From Linnemannia schmuckeri (taxonomy: Eukaryota > Mortierellomycota > Mortierellomycetes > Mortierellales > Mortierellaceae), in assembly GCA_029449235.1 (NCBI GenBank), contig JANATG010000015.1, forward strand, positions 372,001 to 436,000: 64,000 bases of DNA, read 5' to 3'. Position 1 is the first letter of the stretch, and every line of letters begins with the position of its first letter. Positions 1 to 11,573 of this stretch are shown one piece after another. The position numbers and the translations under genes are program-made. The notes beneath the pieces were generated by a model, which worked only from the letters and a program-made list of their open reading frames with translations, ran no database searches and was not told the DNA's origin.

Positions 1-1674
1 CGTCGGCGATGCGGTCCTTCATCTTAGCCTTGTCCTCCATCTTCATCTCGTATTCGTCGTAGTTTCCAGGAAAGTATTCTAGCTGGCAGTCGCGAAGGCG
101 GATAATCTCTTGAGTTACAGTATTCAAGAAGCTGCGGTCATGAGAGACAACAACCACGGTCTGATCCTCGCCAATGTTCTCCAAGAGGTAGTTCTGAAGC
201 CAGATAATAGCAGGCAAGTCCAAATGGCTATTGCAGAAAAATAGTTGCGGATAAAATTATTACTTACGTCCTTCCATTTATTTTCCTTTCTTTTAACAAA
301 GCAATTACAACATACAACATCATAGATCAGGTTGACTTACTTGGTGGGTTCATCCAGGAGGAGCAAGTCAGGCTTCAAGAACAGGGCCGTGGCAAGAGCA
401 ATCCTCATCTTCCATCCTCCCGAGAACTGCTTGATGGGCAAATCCTGGTTGGCGGGCGTGAATCCAAGACCCCTCAACAACTCACGAGCCCTGGCTTCGG
501 CAGAATCGGCCTCGATCTGCTGCAGCTTGCTGAAGACGCCCTCCATCATCTCATGGGCCTGATTCAGGATATCGATTGAAGGCTCGACACCTTCAATGGG
601 GACATCCTCAAAGGCCTTCTTGGCATCTCTTTCCTCCTCCTCGACAACGAGCAACTGCTCACGGGCCTCTGCTCCGCGCTTGCCACTTCGACGAATGGCC
701 AGCTTTTGTTGAGCTGCCAGCTTGACCTTCATACGCTCCCACTCCAGCTTCTTGATGCTCTTAACCAACTGCTTCGGGTACTTGTTGATCGCCTGCTGGA
801 GGAGCTTGGACTCAGCCATGAGGAGTGTGCGCTCGGTGTCAGCCTTCAAGACCGTCTCGACAACAGTCTGGTCCTCGGGAGTCTCGGAGGGCAGCTGCTC
901 AATGTATAGGGTGCGGAGATTGAGCGGGAAGCCGATTAGTTGGCCATATCCAATTGCCTTGAGCAGAGTCGACTTTCCCGTTCCGTTGCGACCAATAAGT
1001 CCGTACATGGTTCCAGACTTGAACCAGAGTCGAGCATCCTTGAGAAGAGGCCGCTCGCCAATGGTGATGTTGACCTGCTTAAGATCGACCTCCTTGGACA
1101 GGGTCTCGATAGTCTCCTCATGGAAACGCGACTGCTGCGAATAAGCTTCCACAACAGCTGTGTCGCCTACAAAGGCATCCTTTCCAGGGACGGGTGATCC
1201 GGGAGCGGACGAGGCTGCCGACGCTCCTGCAGAGGACTTTGAGGCGAGCTTCTTTGCAGCTTTGGACATCTTGACGGGCTTGGATTTGAAGGGCTTCTTG
1301 GTGCCTGCCGATGCGGATGATGACTGCTTGTCGTCATGCTCGCTCGAGTCCTCGTTGCTATCGTCATCGTTGACGGAGAGATTGTTGAGGGCGTTATCGA
1401 TCTTGACGAGGTTGTTGGGGTTGGCGCTGGAAGAAGATGTTGTTGTTACTGATGATGCGTCGGTAAAGAGGTCATGGAGGGAAGTATAGAAGGTATCGAG
1501 AGCGTCTTCCTCGAGTCCGCCGTCGACAAGGAAGTGCTCGGTCTCTTCGCGGAGAGCGTCGACAGAGGCGAAGGACTGTGCGTCGATGATGGATGCCAGG
1601 TATTCCCTGATGTCGTCGTCCAGCGAGACGGAGGCGGGTAACCTGGCGATAAAGGTCTTTGATGACACGGGCAT
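1..1674 (-). CDS. GCN20: ABCF-family ATPase, GCN20/ABCF3-like (C-terminus outside window)
   Basis: Soluble twin-ATPase ABCF protein. The family includes yeast Gcn20, which works with Gcn1 at ribosomes to activate Gcn2 kinase. Seen: ATG at 1674, exon 341-1674, intron 228-340 (GTAAGT donor, TAG acceptor), next exon 227 to the window edge. There is a long N-terminal region of about 190 residues with Ser- and Lys-rich stretches, Walker A GRNGTGKST near residue 228, an ABCF signature SGGWKMRIA near residue 417, and Walker B LLLLDEPTNHLD that spans the intron (the Asn codon is split). There are no membrane segments. The N-terminal extension favours Gcn20/ABCF3 over the shorter Arb1/ABCF2. An upstream in-frame ATG at 1890 lies in low-complexity leader sequence and is not preferred. 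The second ATPase domain would lie beyond position 1. Confidence 0.9.
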
Positions 1675-2171
1675 AGTATTAGAGTGTGCTTTGCCTGGTG
1701 GGAGTGTTGTTGTTTTAGTGTGTGGTGATGCCTTGTAGACTAAAGAGTAAAGGCGAGTGAGTGAGTTAGTGTGCGAGTACTGATGAGTGCGTGAGAAAGC
1801 AAGTGAGTGATGAAAAGAAAATAAAAAAAAGGTGATTGAATCGCGTCGCTTTATTACTTTTGGCACTGCATTCGACGACACAGAGAACAAGAAACCTTAT
1901 TCGAAAAAGCAGTCCTCCCGCAGTTTTTCAATTCCTGCGGGCTTGGAGCGATTGGAGAAATCAAAGAGGCTGTGTTCCACTCCGACAACTTACAAGAAAA
2001 ATATCCGGTGCTGTCTGTTGTCTGCTGAAATGACATCAAAGCACAAACGCAATTGAACCGCTTTCCTAAGCACATACGCTTTCTTCTCTCTCTCTCTCGC
2101 TTCATACTTTCTCAATCGGGTCGACAATCGAAAGTAGGGAAATAGAGGTATATATATACTTTGTTTTATTT

Positions 2172-3640
2172 TTAAATTTGGCTGGTAGGTGCACTGGCCC
2201 CAGTAATCATCGTTCTATGCACATAGGGCCGCTCACTGCCAGGGTGAGAATTCCCCCGCGACATATTCTGGAAGGCAATCAGAACCTCTGACGTGCGTTG
2301 GCCCTTGCTGTTCAGCTGCAGTTGACTGCTGACATCGCCATTCATCTTGATCTCCACATCGACAAACAGTGGGTACTAATGTACAAATAGCAGATAATAA
2401 GGCATATTGTTAAAATACAGCGAACGATACAACTACAAACAGTTTGGCAGCAAGTAGAGAAGGAAAATAAGAGAGGAACGTACGTCTTGGTAGAATTCAT
2501 CGGCGCCGAGATGGACAATGGTCTTGTCGTCACAGCAGGAATCAAGCATAAAGACATGTCCACAACGGATATGGATAAAGGCCTGAGAGATACCGGCCCA
2601 AACACGTGGATCGGCTTGGAGGTGTCGTTCAATTGACAGGATCGAGCTCTGGATGCTATCCTCGAGGACAGGGATAGAGTCCGAGATCGTGGGTTCAACC
2701 AGCTTCCTGGTCAGCCAGGCCTCTAGAAGCCGGCACAGGACATTCGTCTTGGCATTCCCATGTGAAGCCAAATGAGGGATCTAAGTGAAAAAAGGGTACA
2801 AAGAGCGAAGGGAAGAGTATTTTGTTTAGAGAGCGAATTTCCATAGGACAATGTGGATGCGGATGGGGTGGTCTGATTAGCGCCCTCACACGGGCGCACA
2901 AATGGTGCATATGGGATGTCTTATTCACGCGTTTAAAAAGCGACAAAGAGAATCACACTTACAGCGAGGAACCCACCCCCACGGCCAATGCCGTCAAAAA
3001 AGTAGGTCGATCGGATGGTAGACACACTCTTCCAGTAGTCCTTCTCCATCACAGCCAAGAACAGCGCATAACTCTCTCGCTCCTCGATTGACTGCCAGGC
3101 AGTCATATTACTCGAGAACGTGAAACCAACAGTGGGTGCGCTACTGGAGGCTTGTATCCGGAAGGGGGACTGGGTACATGGGGCGGACGTGGATGGACGA
3201 CTGCCGATAGACATGTTGTGGAGTTGATCTGTTGGCAGCTGGTCGTAAGGAAGTTGTGTTCGTTGTTGATATTGTTCCTTTTGGAACCGGGAAGAAAAGA
3301 CAAGATTGTCGTCTTCATCGTCTTGGTGGTCTTCGACCTCTTTATTGGACAACTCGTCCACATCAATATCCCCACAGCCCATGTAGGGTGTCAAAGGTGG
3401 CGATGGGATATCGATAGCTGCCGAAGTGGATTGTTTAGACCCTTGTTCGCACTCGATGGATAATGGCCACGACTCGAAGCCCGAGTCTTGATTTGACGAT
3501 GCAGGATTCTTACATCCTGTTTGAAAAGGAAGTCGGGTTAATCGCGGTAAAGGAAAAACGATAGTTAGGTAAGGTAATGACTGGGGCGCCTCGTCAACGT
3601 GAGCTATTCCCTCTTTCTCACACACAGATACTCTTGACAA
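2172..3640 (-). CDS. Hypothetical protein, three exons
   Basis: I do not recognise this family. Exons: 2963-3640, 2484-2780, 2175-2375 plus stop at 2172-2174; introns 2781-2962 and 2376-2483 have GTAAGT/TAG and GTACGT/TAG borders, and all joins are phase 0. The N-terminal half is low complexity (Ser, Gln, acidic). The conserved-looking part begins near residue 180 (MTAWQSIEERESYALFLAVM) and runs through the last two exons, which look globular, with Cys and His in HIRCGHVFMLDSCCDD. No membrane segment or signal peptide is visible. The start is uncertain: the first 50 residues may be leader or contain an unrecognised intron (an ACAG acceptor lies near 3515). It lies tandem with the ABCF gene upstream of its promoter. 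Splice quality and codon character make it very likely a real gene; the function is unknown. Confidence 0.65.
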
Positions 3641-3738
3641 ACCGCTTGAAGGCCGATTTCCACACTTTTTGCTCTATCATTGTTCAAGACAGTGAATGAA
3701 CAACGACGCCTTGGGCCGTATTCCATGTTTGCGTGGTT

Positions 3739-3742
<4 letters not shown>

Positions 3743-3781
<39 letters not shown>
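3743..3781. repeat. Poly-T tract, 39 bases
   Basis: An unbroken run of T on the plus strand just upstream of the 2172-3640 gene. On that gene's strand it is poly(dA), a known nucleosome-excluding promoter element in fungi; that role here is inference. Confidence 0.9.
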
Positions 3782-3785
<4 letters not shown>

Positions 3786-6317
3786 CTCTTTCCTTATGAA
3801 CTCGAGGCAAAAGGACACTGGCCTCCGGCCGAGTAGTCGAGCCACTTTAGCAAGTGGTAGTGACATAAAATAAGGTATGTTTTGAATAGAAGCAGGATGT
3901 TACCTGAATTGAGGAATGGGAGACCGCCAGATGAGATAGGTGAGTGAAGCATATTTTGTAGATAGTGAGCGAGAATAATAGATAAAAGGAGTGAGGATGG
4001 TCGTTGAGCGCAGAGTTGTAGTGGTAGTAAGGAGCGGGGTAGCAGTTGTGATAAATGATAGATATCGATTGGAGAAGTGAGAAGGGAGAGGGAAAGAGGT
4101 TTGGGTGAAAGAACGTTGAAGCGGCGAAGTGTATTTGGCAGTTGGATATGTTCAAGAATGAAGAAAGAGAGGAGTCGAGAATGAAGGGATGAGGCGAATA
4201 TGGAATAGAGTGAAGAAGACGAAGAAGGCCGAAAGAAAGAGAAGAGAAAAGAAGAGAAGGGAAGGGAAGGGAAACAAGGAATAACGAAAGAGAGGAACAG
4301 CCAACGAAAAAAGGAAATTAAAGAAAAGACAAAAGAGGGGAGCCAGAAGACAATAAGCAATAATGAGGATGGTTGTGGTTGTTATCTACGGCAGCTCGAC
4401 GGAGGACGGAGAACGTCGAAGACGACGGCGACGATTGCCTCCGGGTGGAGAGAGGGAGAGCATTTCGCCTCATTGAAGGCTATGTGTTTGAGATCACCCA
4501 AGCCTATCCTCCCCCTTGCATTACAGAAACAAGACAAGATAGATAGGGTAGTGAGGGCGGAGGAGACGGAGGGTGAAGATAACAGACTGACAAACAGATA
4601 TATGTCCATTGTACATGTACATGCACATACATGGTGTCGACTGTCAATTGGCAATGAGAATGTCGCTCCTTTCGTTGACCATGAAGTTGGGTACATAAAG
4701 ACGTATCTATCGCCATCGCCATCACCATCGTGGTAACCTTTTCTTTTCTCAACAACTCTTTTTGACCTTTTCCCTTTTCACATTACCTATCCGTTGTTCA
4801 ACAGGGCTCTTTGTTTTTTTTATGTTTATGTTTATGTTTGTGCTTGTCAAATGTGTTCATTTTGGCAATGGCACAAGACCCTGCGCTTGTTGTTTTGTAA
4901 ACAAGTTCACTACTGAACTATTATGATCGGAGGACTTGGCACATGAGGTCTCTGTTCGTATTGCTATTGTCGTCTTCCGTAAAAAAAAAATATATTTCCA
5001 TTGACAAATTTCGATACCGTGAGTGAGTGTGATTGTGAACAAGAGGCTGTGTTGTTCTTGTGAACGGTATCGATGAGATCGATAACATCCAAGGATGAAC
5101 ACTCCCACACTCCCTCCTTCCCTCTCCCTCCCCTTCGCAGGAAGGAAAAAAGGGTCCTGTTCACTTCATTTCTCATATCTCTGATAAATGATTCTTATCA
5201 ACCGGGAACTAGTCCAAAGTTCTCCGTCCTGGTCATCGTCGTCATCATCGTGGCCGATAAAACTAGCCCACTCCACCTCCGCCTCCGGAGACTGTATCTC
5301 AAACCAGGCTCCTCTCATCCCTCCTGATGCTCTTCTTTTTTTTCTCGTTGGTCTGCAACAAACGCGTGCCATTTTTCACATTCACTTTTCCCCTCAACTC
5401 TCTCGTCCCTCACACGCTCTCTCCATCCCTTGCCTCTCTTATCGCCTAGACGTAGACCGATCGTTATCGGACGTTCCGATTCCTCCTCTTCACTCTCTTT
5501 TTGTTCCCCCTCCCCTGCTTTTTTTTTTTAACCCATCTTCCCTCTGTCCTTCCTCTCCTGTCTCTCTCCCTTCATACTGATGTAGAACTATGTCCTGCTG
5601 CATAAAAAAAGAAAGCAATAAGAAAAAGCGCTCTAAAAACCCCTCAAGCAACTAGTTTCTCATGAGTGACACTTGGTTTATTGACCATGCTATCCTCTCG
5701 TGTTTTATCTGTATCCTTTCATCCTTCCTGTCCTCCGTCGTCACCAGTCTAAGTGACCCGGACCGATGCACGGAATGCATTTTTCCTTCTCTCTTTTGTG
5801 AGGAGAGGATTTTTTTGTTTTTCCTGAAGCGTCATTGTCTGTCGTTGATGGATTATGCACGACAGCACAAGACCCTGTGTGAAGTAGTCCTCTTCTCCTT
5901 CTCCCTGCCCATGCCAAATTATCAAATTGCATGATCTCTCTCTGTGTGTGTGCGTGTGTGCAAAAAGGGCAATAGCGGGAGCTTGTTTGGGTTTAAAGTG
6001 AGGAGGTGTTGCTGACTATCTGGCTGGCTGGCTGAAAGGTCAATACATGCCTGAAGGTAACCAGTGGTCAAGAAGGCTGAACAAGGAACAGAAAAGATAC
6101 AAGCTCTAGTGACTATTCTGACACCTGTCTAGCCTGTCAGCTCAAGTGAGCACAACCTATTGCGCGCCGTCCGCAGCTTCCGTCCTGGCATATCGTTATC
6201 TCCGGTATTGGGCGACGTTTTGTCTACATGTAGTGCGCGAAATATGCATGATAGTAAACAAAATTACATGCTAAATGAATGCGAGACCACTTGAAAGTTT
6301 TATTATGGTAAAGTGCT
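3782..6317. other. Gene-free stretch with pyrimidine-rich leaders
   Basis: No gene I can support. Positions 3850-4360 are purine-rich on plus (CT-rich on minus), as expected for the 5' leader/promoter of the minus-strand gene ending at 2172. Positions 5100-5580 are CT-rich on plus, but no convincing plus-strand gene follows. Open frames here (for example 3794-4360 minus, 5188-5580 plus) are low-complexity Ser/Leu/Phe/Pro strings without recognisable domains. Short TG and CTGG repeats lie at 5940-6040. Confidence 0.6.
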
Positions 6318-8667
6318 CTAGTACTTCTCTTTCTCGCGGTCTCCATAGCCATCCTCAGTCTTGTAACCTCGGGCAATACCAGCACGTCCCTCGGTGGCAA
6401 GCTCAACAGGCGTCTCGCCCAACTTGACCTCCAACCCCTTGAACTGTCTCGACTGCAAGTACTCTCCAGAAGCGCTCGACATCAGCGTCGCAACACTGGT
6501 GTTCTTGTCCCTCAGCGTCAGATCCTTGGACCCCTCGATCAAAGCCGACAGCTCTTTGGAATCCTCCTTGTTGGATGTATACTTCTTGCTCTGTTTGAAC
6601 TGCCCCGTCACCAACGAGAAATGAGGACGGTCATCCCCGTCGCTATCAACATCCGACCCATCTTCGTCCTCCCGATCCGAGGCTGCGTCCAATTGGGCCT
6701 GAGAGATCTTGATCTTGTCCACACCAATCTTGTCATCATCCGGCAGGAGCTCCTGGAAGTTTGTCACATAATCACCCATCCACTCTCGAGATTTGCTGAG
6801 CGCAATCTCGAGCTCGTAAGGGGTCACAATAGGCCGGTAGAACTCCTTACTGTCGATCAAACTATTCTCGGGACAGGCCACGTACACAAAGCAATCAATC
6901 TCCATAAAATTGGCCATCTTGGCCACGTTCAGCTTGCCCATCACAAACGTGTATGCCTTCTTGCCCTTGGACTCGATCAACGCCTTCAAATGCTGGATCA
7001 TCGTCATGTACGACGCTATATACCCCACGTGAGAATAGATACATATTAGTCTCGGCCCAATACGGTATCTAGAGCTAATAAAAACAAGTCGATGCGTTGT
7101 CCAAGATATTTTTCCTTACCAACACCCAAGGTTCCGACAGCGATTCCAATGACATCTGCATCCTTGGCCTTCTGAACCAAGAAGTACCGACGCATCAAGG
7201 CCTTGTTGACTTGCGCAGACTCGAAACGACCTTGCTTCTTCTCTGGATTGTACGAGTACGTCTCACACTTGCTGTGGGTCATCATGATGTTGGATAGCGT
7301 GGGGCTCTCATCTCCAATGTAGAAAATCGTGTAGTCCTCAATATTGTCGCCCTCAGGTAAGTCATAGGTCCGTCCAAACCGCCTCCTCTTGTTGCTGCTA
7401 GGCGTCTCCTCCGTCGTCGTCGTTCCTGTTGATGCTGCTTCTGCCTGTTGCATGGTTGATGTTGCCTTAGCGCATCCTCCAGTTGAACTGCTGCATGTCG
7501 AATCTCCCAACTTTTCACCACTCTGACAGCAGGATGATGACGACTCTGTCGAGCATGCCTGCTTGTTACCACAGTACGACGACCCCGACTTCTGGCTACA
7601 GCCTACAGCAACCTTTGATACATCTTGACTCGAAAGCACGTAACCGAGGTTGGACTCTGTTTCGACTCTTGACTTGACAATATTGGTATAGTTCTTCTCA
7701 CCCTCCAGTATTCCCAGTAGGCTCTCTATTGATCGCATTATGAAAATTCGGAATGGAATTAATGTCACACGACACTTTGTACTTTTTGCTCATACCACAA
7801 CGACCTCCAACGATCCTTGAACGCAGTGTGATCCTTACCGACACAGTGGGCGTAAATAACGTCATACATCAGAATAACTTTCTGAGCCTTGTCCTTTGCA
7901 AAAAAGCCGTCAAAAACTGTGGCGCAATCCTGAACATCCACTGGTTGCTTTCCGAAAACATAAATAACAGGGAGGCGAGATGTTCTATACAATATCGAGG
8001 TGCGTTCAAAGAAGCGTTGTCGTGAGTACAAAGAACGTTCGGTATCAATTGCTGCTAATAAGCAAATAGAATTCAAAACCGAACGATGACTTACGGACTC
8101 TGGCATGAGCGACCATAGTGGATAATGGCATCGGCAGAGATGTGCTGCGCTGCGACCTCATCCACACAACAACTATATACGAAAGGCAAAAACGAGAAAA
8201 AAAAAGCGTGTCAGTCGCTTGATTATACTCGCATGAGCGCAACATCCTGTGACATTGAACCATGCCTCACCTTCCGTAAGAGGTGTCTGCTAAGATAAAG
8301 ACGGCGCTACCGGTCTGGTCCCTGATCAATTGAGCCACAAGTCCAGAGTCAGGCAACAAGTCGTCTGGAAACTGCAACGCAATCTATGTATGTAAAACGA
8401 TGAATTGGGTCAATGACAAGAACTCTATTGAGAGGGGAGGTATATATCATCATTCCCGACACAACAGCTAGATAGAAGCATTACTCGCTTGTAGCCTCGC
8501 TCCTTGATAGCTCCGACAGTGCGCTCAATTTCGTAGATGTCCGAGCAGGCGTTGATCTTGTCCTGAGCGTTGGATGCCAGTCTGCTGTGATGCACCTCAA
8601 TCTGGCGGGCAATGACAGCCGAGCCATCGTCGGCAAAGTTGGAGGGTCCTGAGAGCGAGTTAGACAT
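6318..8667 (-). CDS. DPH2: Diphthamide biosynthesis protein 2 (Dph2)
   Basis: Dph2 pairs with Dph1 in the [4Fe-4S] enzyme that transfers the 3-amino-3-carboxypropyl group of SAM to the histidine of eEF2, the first step of diphthamide synthesis in the cytosol. Six exons: 8485-8667, 8271-8383, 8095-8172, 7796-7984, 7120-7721, 6318-7015 (620 residues). Family motifs: FPDDLLPDS, ILADTSYGSCCVDEVAA, IIHYGRSC, SRLPVIYVFGKQ, VYVACPENSL, FYRPIVTPYELEIAL and the C-terminal LEVKLGETPVELA. Cysteines in YGRSC and VACPENS are candidate cluster ligands. Odd: a low-complexity insert with seven cysteines in exon 5 (about residues 226-275), and an acidic stretch in exon 6. It is divergent from the MRPS12 gene, with 276 bases between the start codons. 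The splice at 7721/7796 is the least certain. Confidence 0.93.
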
Positions 8668-8943
8668 TAGTATGTTAGAATGAGGAGCGGGAGACAGAAG
8701 CGAGAGTATGGTACAGTTTTTTGACACTTGTGGAGCAGAACTTTTTTTTTCTAGGGAAGAGAGGGCAAAGCGCGGTTCAGCAGTCACCTTTATTCGACCA
8801 AGCCACACCCGGATATGCCAGGCACAAACAACGCTGCTCTATCACTACCACCTGCCTGCTCGACTTGATATCCTCGGTCAACACCACTGCTCTTCTCTCC
8901 TCTCTCTTCGACCGACAGCTTCCCTCGCCAAATAACGACCACC
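8668..8943. promoter_or_regulatory. Bidirectional promoter region DPH2 / MRPS12
   Basis: The 276 bases between the divergent start codons of DPH2 (8667, minus) and the mitochondrial S12 gene (8944, plus) must hold both promoters. Pyrimidine-rich stretches precede the plus-strand ATG (8850-8940). No TATA box is obvious. Confidence 0.6.
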
Positions 8944-9471
8944 ATGTTCAACCTGCGATCCCTCATGGCTGCATTGCCAACCCGCACAGCCGCTCTCAGA
9001 ACCCCATTAGCCACCACCGCCACCGCCCCCGTCACTTCCATGCTCCGCCAGATTCACTTCAATAACTCCCTCCAACAACAGACCCGATCCATGGCCTCGC
9101 TCAACCAGGTCATGCGTGGCTGCCGCAAGACCTTCAAGAAGGACTCCAAATCCCCCGCCCTCGACGCCTGCTTCCAAAAGAAGGGCGTTTGTGTCCGTGT
9201 TTTCACCCAGAAGCCCCGTAAGCCCAACTCGGCCGTCCGTAAGGTCGCCCGTGTCAAGCTCTCGAACGACAAGGTCGTCAACGCCTATATCCCCGGTGAG
9301 GGCCACAACCTCCAGGAGCATTCCGTCGTCCTCGTCCGTGGCGGTCGTGTTCCTGATCTTCCCGGAGTCCGTTATCACTTGGTTCGTGGTGCTATGGATC
9401 TCCAGGGTGTCCCCAACAGACGCACCTCCCGTTCAAAATACGGAACCAAGAAGCCCAAGAAGGCCGAGTAA
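8944..9471 (+). CDS. MRPS12: Mitochondrial ribosomal protein uS12m
   Basis: Small-subunit protein S12 at the decoding centre of the mitochondrial ribosome. Single exon, 175 residues. Residues 1-50 are Arg-, Ala- and Thr-rich without acidic residues, which fits a cleavable mitochondrial targeting sequence. The S12 body then follows: LNQVMRGCRKTFKKDSKSPA, CVRVFTQKPRKPNSAVRKVA, the loop YIPGEGHNLQEHSVVLVRGG, and RVPDLPGVRYHLVRGAMDL near the end. The KPNSA loop residues, where streptomycin-resistance substitutions map in bacteria, are present as Lys-Pro-Asn-Ser. The tail is RRTSRSKYGTKKPKKAE. The 5' half of the reading frame is strongly C-biased at third positions, as in highly expressed genes of this window. 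The best start is the ATG after CCACC. Confidence 0.97.
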   Translation: MFNLRSLMAALPTRTAALRTPLATTATAPVTSMLRQIHFNNSLQQQTRSMASLNQVMRGCRKTFKKDSKSPALDACFQKKGVCVRVFTQKPRKPNSAVRKVARVKLSNDKVVNAYIPGEGHNLQEHSVVLVRGGRVPDLPGVRYHLVRGAMDLQGVPNRRTSRSKYGTKKPKKAE

Positions 9472-9727
9472 AAGGGGAAACGTCTCTCTTTTATGTAACA
9501 TCAGCAGATCGCACGGATAGAAAGCATCTACGACAAGGATATCGGGACGTTTTTGACGGAGGGAGGGGAGGATCTATTCTATTTTTTCGGCCGTTTGCAC
9601 ATACAACCACATCTCAGCATTGCAAGGATCCAACCCACCCAACATAACACGGACAGCATGGAGGAGGCGTAGTTAAGAGGAGGAGGAGAGGAACATAGAC
9701 AGGGTCCGGCCAGTGGACCACGATTGT

Positions 9728-9734
9728 AATAAAA
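9728..9734 (+). terminator. Putative poly(A) signal of MRPS12
   Basis: AATAAAA about 257 bases after the stop codon of the S12 gene and before the convergent VPS28 gene. Assigned on motif and position only. Confidence 0.45.
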
Positions 9735-9857
9735 TATCAACATATCAAGCACCATATTCAGGAGTTCTAAATTCAGCTACGTGTTTTTGCCGTTTTTCTT
9801 TTCATTTATTTGTTCGGTGGACAACATCTGTTCTGAGCATGGCTCCATGAGTGTTGC

Positions 9858-11163
9858 CTACTGGTTGTCGAGCCATCCACGGAAGGCAGTGTAATTACTT
9901 TCGAGGTCAAACTCCAGCTGTCGCTTTTCCTCTGCGTTCAGTTCCTCGCTCGCCTTCATGCTGTTCAACTTGATTAGCCTATTATATTTTACCACGCCCA
10001 AAAGGGATAGAGATTTAATTAGCGTCAACATAATTTAACCGCCTCATGCAGCTAAGATACTATTTTTTCCACGCAATGTGTAAAAGTCGTTGTTACCATT
10101 CTCGAACTTTGGCTCGTCCTTCAAAGTCTGCTGGCAAGGAGCGCACATTGTTGAGACTCTGCATCAAGTCGGCAAGTAGAGGGTGAATTTGGTCTACTGC
10201 CGCCATTCCCAGTTTGAGGACATCCACGACCGTAATATAACTCTACAATATTCAAAATTAAGACGAGGCGATGGTCGGTGTTAACTATCCACATTGACAA
10301 TGCCAGGAAACATGGCAGCAAAGTGCCCATCAATAGATGTACCTGAACGGTCTCAGCAACATATTTGGCGGTCCGGTGTCCGTTTGCCTCGTTTGAAACG
10401 CCATCGCCAAACTCGACGGTCGCTGGTACTCCAATCTTGATCCGCTTGGCTGCTGCTGGACAGTTGAGGTTGTATTCCTTCATGAACTTTTCCAAATCAG
10501 GCACCACTTCGCCGAGCAAACTCGATGCTGTCCGAAACTGTGCGATCAACTGTCGACATGCTGGCGTGTATCTAATATATTCGACAAGTTGACATATCAT
10601 TAGTATGGCTGGCCAGTGCAACAATGCCCGGTGTTCACATTGTTGAACAACAAGCAACGGGAGCAGTTTCCATTCTCGTAGACTTGGCGCTGTTCTGACC
10701 ATTCTCTCCTGGACAAAATTTACTCCTGTAGAAAGAAACGTACTCTGTATGGGTGATGGAACTGCGGATGTAGGCCAACTCCAGGTGCTCTAATACGACA
10801 ATGATAGAGTACAAGTCTGCCATGTTGTCCATCTGTGCTCGCTCGCGGTTGTTTGTTGTCAGTCTGATTTCCTCGTCCAAATTGATACCGGGCAGAGCTA
10901 TTATACACATTTGTACGAGAAAAGGGTTATGAAGTCATGTTAACTGGACCTGGTGGTGTCGTCAACTTCTTGGCAAAGGTCCTGGTCAGAGTCGTTGTGA
11001 GCGGAGGTAGTGGTCAAAAGGAGAGGAGGCTAAGCAATGAGTCCTTACGTCGGGCGTTATTGTTAGATGCTCCACCGAAAGAGGAGGAGCCCGAGAAAGA
11101 GGACCCAGGTGAGGAGGAGCCATTGACGGTGGCCAGGTACTTTTGTGTTTGGTTGAATGACAT
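9858..11163 (-). CDS. VPS28: ESCRT-I subunit Vps28
   Basis: Vps28 is a core ESCRT-I subunit in sorting of ubiquitinated cargo into multivesicular bodies; its C-terminal four-helix domain recruits ESCRT-II or ESCRT-III partners. Five exons: 11049-11163, 10744-10897, 10343-10571, 10097-10242, 9858-9978 (254 residues). Recognised segments: LDEEIRLTTNNRERAQMDNM, ADLYSIIVVLEHLELAYIR, EYTPACRQLIAQF, MKEYNLNCPAAAKRI, DQIHPLLADLMQSLN, LPADFEGRAKVREW, and the end ASEELNAEEKRQLEFDLES. The first exon codes a Ser/Gly/Asn-rich tail of about 38 residues before the conserved core. Every exon join restores the family sequence, so the model is firm. A CT-rich minus-strand leader lies at 11170-11400. Confidence 0.95.
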
Positions 11164-11465
11164 TTAGCTTGATGGTCAAGAGAGTAAGAGCGAGTAGTGT
11201 GTTCTGTCCAGTCGCGTTGTTCCGTTGGTGGGTCCAGATGGTAGATGTTTTGTGGTGAGAAAGATTTGTGGTGCGTAAGACAAAGGGTTGATGGGTACTG
11301 GATGTGATGTGGCCGTAGAGAAAGAGAGTCTAGAGAAAAGAGAAAGGAGAAACAAGAAAGAGGAAGAGGCAAGCAAAGGTGTCATCACCCAACGTGTTCT
11401 CCACCCACTCAGCGCCCTGACTTTGACGTGGAGACTGCTTTTTTCCACACAGCACTCCATTCTCT

Positions 11466-11475
11466 TAGCATAAAA
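11466..11475 (+). promoter_or_regulatory. TATA-like element upstream of the 11574 gene
   Basis: A CATAAAAAGG-type AT-rich box about 100 bases before the ATG at 11574, followed by a pyrimidine-rich leader (11500-11535). Position fits a core promoter; motif match is loose. Confidence 0.35.
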
Positions 11476-11573
11476 AGGAGCGCTTGGCCCTCAAGATCTT
11501 TTTCTTTTTCTTCCTTCACGTTCAACTTTTTTTTAAACGAAGGACACATTCACGAACAGCACACACGACCAAG

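Noticed and set aside
3794..4360. 188-residue minus frame rich in Leu, Ser and Phe
   Set aside because: Translation of a pyrimidine-rich leader; no domain, no splice support.
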